6,700 nucleotides of DNA from Treponema sp. (GTDB taxonomy: Bacteria; Spirochaetota; Spirochaetia; Treponematales; Breznakiellaceae), in contig JAISSG010000058.1 of NCBI GenBank assembly GCA_031273185.1, positions 1 to 6,700 of the forward strand. The letters run 5' to 3'. The translations under genes and the position numbers were made by a program. Positions 5,207-6,700 of the stretch are shown one piece after another; position 1 is the stretch's first letter; every line of letters starts with the position of its first letter. The notes under the pieces were generated by a model. The model was not told where the DNA came from. It made no database searches and saw only the letters and a program-made list of their open reading frames with translations.

Positions 5207-6586
5207 ATGAAAAGAAACAACAAAATTGCAGTAGTGACTCTGACGTTTTTGTTATTAGTCGGATTTATTACAGGTTGTCAAGATGCAACGAGCCCGAAAC
5301 AGGATCTTCCGGCAGCCCCAAAGGAACTTGTTTCATTAGCCAGAACTGAAACAACAATATCCATTAAATGGGCTTCGGTAAACGGGGCTACCGAATACCA
5401 TGTGTATGTTGGCACGGAAGCGAACACTTTGGTTCTGTGGGGAAGCACAACTGAGACGACCTATTTTATAGAAGGGCTGTCTGCCAATACGCTGTATTGC
5501 ATTGCTGTATCTGCGGAAAATAAAGCCGGTGAAGGCGAGAAATCCGATTTAATTAACGTTACAACAACAACCAATATCCCCATCTCCAAGCCACCAGCTC
5601 CAACAGGCTTGGTTTCTATAACCCATACCGAAACCTCAATAGCTATTGCGTGGAATGCGGTAAGCGGAGCTAACAAATACCATGTGTATGCTGGAACGGT
5701 GGCCGGGAGTTTGACTTTGAGAGGGAATCCAACTTCTGCTTCCTTCCTGATTGAAGGGTTGACTGCCGATACAACATATTACATTGAAGTTTCGGCGGAG
5801 AATGAAGCAGGGGAAGGCACTAAATCCGCCCCGATTACCGTCACGACAAACCTTGGTGTAAAACCAGCCGCACCGTCAGGACTAGCAGTCGGGGCTATTA
5901 CAGAAACTTCAATTGCCATAACATGGGACAGCGTTCCCGGGGCATCAAGTTATAAAGTGTTTGCGGGTACCACAACTGCCGAAATGACGCTTCAAGGAAG
6001 CCCGACGACAACCAGTTTCACCATAACTGAACTGTCTGCAAACACCACATGCTATGTTGCCGTTTCAACACGGACGGCAGCCAACGAAAGCGATCAAAGT
6101 ACCCCAATTAGCGTTGTTACATTACCATCAGCGCCAACCGGTTTGGCGGCAGGGACGGTTACATCGAATTCCATTGTTGTTACATGGACTGGTATAAGCG
6201 GTGTTTCGGGATACACTGTTTATGCGGGAACGACATCAGGGAACATGACCCAACGGGGTACTCCCACTGTAGCTTCCTTTGCTATCACCGGGCTGACTGT
6301 AAATACAACGTATTACATCGCGGTATCGGCCAGGAACACATCCGGCGAAGGCGATCAATCAAGCCCGATAACGGCAACTACAAAACTTCCGATGCCCGCC
6401 GGAGTTATCGCAACGCCGCAGGCTGGAAGCAACAGTATTCAGGTTTCATGGAATGCGGTCAGCGGAGCGGCATCATATAATGTGTACCGCTCAAGCAGTG
6501 CGACAGGAACCTATTCTAACATCGGCACAACTGCGGGGACTTCGTACAATGATACAGGCCCATTAGTGTCCAAAATAAATAGTTGA
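5207..6586 (+). CDS. FN3-repeat lipoprotein, 3' end truncated by an insertion sequence
   Basis: A lipoprotein signal peptide (1-23: basic start, hydrophobic stretch, FITG before C24) predicts lipidation at Cys24 and anchoring to a membrane, probably facing outward. Fibronectin type III modules follow at about 36-122, 129-214, 220-305, 308-392 and 395-451, each with the core Trp (IKW, IAW, ITW, VTW, VSW) and, in the first four, the late Tyr-rich strand (e.g. TTYYIEVSAENEAGEG). The fifth stops at YNDTG, where such modules normally continue with a Tyr-rich strand; the last eight residues (PLVSKINS) come from IS DNA. Linkers are Thr/Pro-rich. FN3 lipoproteins usually bind other proteins or glycans at the surface; no enzyme domain remains. 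AAGGAG (5195-5200), 6 bp before the ATG, is a good ribosome binding site. The truncated product may still be made. Confidence 0.85.
   Translation: MKRNNKIAVVTLTFLLLVGFITGCQDATSPKQDLPAAPKELVSLARTETTISIKWASVNGATEYHVYVGTEANTLVLWGSTTETTYFIEGLSANTLYCIAVSAENKAGEGEKSDLINVTTTTNIPISKPPAPTGLVSITHTETSIAIAWNAVSGANKYHVYAGTVAGSLTLRGNPTSASFLIEGLTADTTYYIEVSAENEAGEGTKSAPITVTTNLGVKPAAPSGLAVGAITETSIAITWDSVPGASSYKVFAGTTTAEMTLQGSPTTTSFTITELSANTTCYVAVSTRTAANESDQSTPISVVTLPSAPTGLAAGTVTSNSIVVTWTGISGVSGYTVYAGTTSGNMTQRGTPTVASFAITGLTVNTTYYIAVSARNTSGEGDQSSPITATTKLPMPAGVIATPQAGSNSIQVSWNAVSGAASYNVYRSSSATGTYSNIGTTAGTSYNDTGPLVSKINS
5312..6559 (+). repeat. Tandem FN3 module array (four full, one partial)
   Basis: Modules of about 85-95 codons lie at 5312-5572, 5591-5848, 5864-6121, 6128-6382 and 6389-6559 (cut). 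Protein similarity is clear throughout. DNA identity persists in patches: AATACCATGTGTATG occurs at 5394-5408 and 5676-5690, and a 20-base stretch at 5651-5670 matches 6449-6468 at 19 positions. This indicates fairly recent duplication or gene conversion between modules. Confidence 0.8.
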
Positions 6587-6594
6587 AAAACCCC

Positions 6595-6651
6595 AACTCC
6601 TCAAGTAGAATGAAAAAGGTACGAAGCTAAATCATTACTACAAAAGGAGTT
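6595..6651 (+). promoter_or_regulatory. Leader stem able to mask the transposase ribosome binding site
   Basis: AACTCCT (6595-6601) is exactly complementary to AGGAGTT (6645-6651), which overlaps the transposase Shine-Dalgarno AAAGGAG (6643-6649). Any transcript entering from the lipoprotein gene would contain both arms and could hide the ribosome binding site. A transcript starting inside the element, after 6601, would lack the first arm. Seven base pairs around a 43-base loop is modest, so the stem is a candidate only. Confidence 0.4.
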
Positions 6652-6656
6652 AGGAT

Positions 6657-6700
6657 ATGAACAAGCATAACACAATCTTTGGACAAATGCTAGAGTTAAT
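6657..6700 (+). CDS. Transposase, N-terminal fragment (IS4 family, DUF4372-type)
   Basis: The frame starts at ATG 6657, 7 bp after AAAGGAG, and reads MNKHNTIFGQMLEL to the window edge. This opening resembles the N-terminus of IS4-family transposases with a DUF4372 domain (pattern M-N-K-x-N-x-x-F-x-Q-x-L-x-L-I), from memory. The catalytic DDE part is not in the window, so completeness cannot be judged. Confidence 0.6.
   Translation, partial: MNKHNTIFGQMLEL

Larger units (their letters stand above)
6560..6700 (+). mobile_element. Left end of an insertion sequence, probably IS4 family (right end outside window)
   Basis: At 6559/6561 the FN3 coding pattern stops abruptly inside the fifth module, and the following DNA leads in 97 bp to a transposase-like start. 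The new sequence opens with CATTAGTGTCCAAAATAAAT, a candidate terminal inverted repeat; similar TTAGTGTCC ends are, as I recall, found in DUF4372-type IS4 elements. The exact edge is uncertain by one or two bases, because the other end and any target duplication lie beyond the window. The element is in the same orientation as the lipoprotein gene. Confidence 0.7.

Overview
The window looks like a bacterial chromosome segment, probably from a spirochaete and most likely a host-associated Treponema. This is inferred from three things: a lipoprotein with a relaxed lipobox (FITGC) carrying FN3 modules, a coiled-coil plus PD-(D/E)XK-type protein of a kind I associate with that group, and a GC-rich coding background broken by a very AT-rich island. 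No rRNA, tRNA or CRISPR array is visible.

Layout. (1) 3-1172, +: the 3' part of a gene open at the left edge. It has three 33-bp coiled-coil repeats, a nuclease-like domain with an intact D...ExK signature, a second charged coil, and a second copy of the domain whose catalytic Glu is Ala. (2) 1216-2412, -: an M24 (aminopeptidase P/prolidase-like) metallopeptidase with all five metal ligands, convergent with the first gene. (3) 2413-2523: a 111-bp divergent spacer with a five-tract G-quadruplex motif on the minus strand. (4) 2524-3840 and 3860-4708, +: a tight pair encoding an amidohydrolase of the nucleoside-deaminase type and a uridine phosphorylase, 19 bp apart. (5) 4709-5206: a 498-bp AT-rich gap holding a good sigma70-type promoter, a run of 12 C and a palindrome just upstream of the next gene. 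(6) 5207-6586, +: a lipoprotein of four and a half FN3 modules, broken in the fifth. (7) about 6560-6700, +: the left end of an insertion sequence, probably IS4 family, with the first 14 complete codons of its transposase.

Working together: the amidohydrolase and the phosphorylase are very likely co-transcribed and form a small nucleoside-salvage or catabolic unit. The phosphorylase keeps the uracil-reading Gln and Arg, while the amidohydrolase keeps its metal site but has an unusual substrate pocket, so its real substrate is open. The M24 peptidase is divergent and may share control through the spacer. The lipoprotein was probably a surface adhesin or scaffold that has lost its C-terminal part to the IS insertion.

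Nothing here is clearly a new system. The best leads are the duplicated nuclease/pseudonuclease protein, the G-quadruplex spacer, the deaminase-phosphorylase pair and the leader of the IS transposase, which can fold over its own ribosome binding site.
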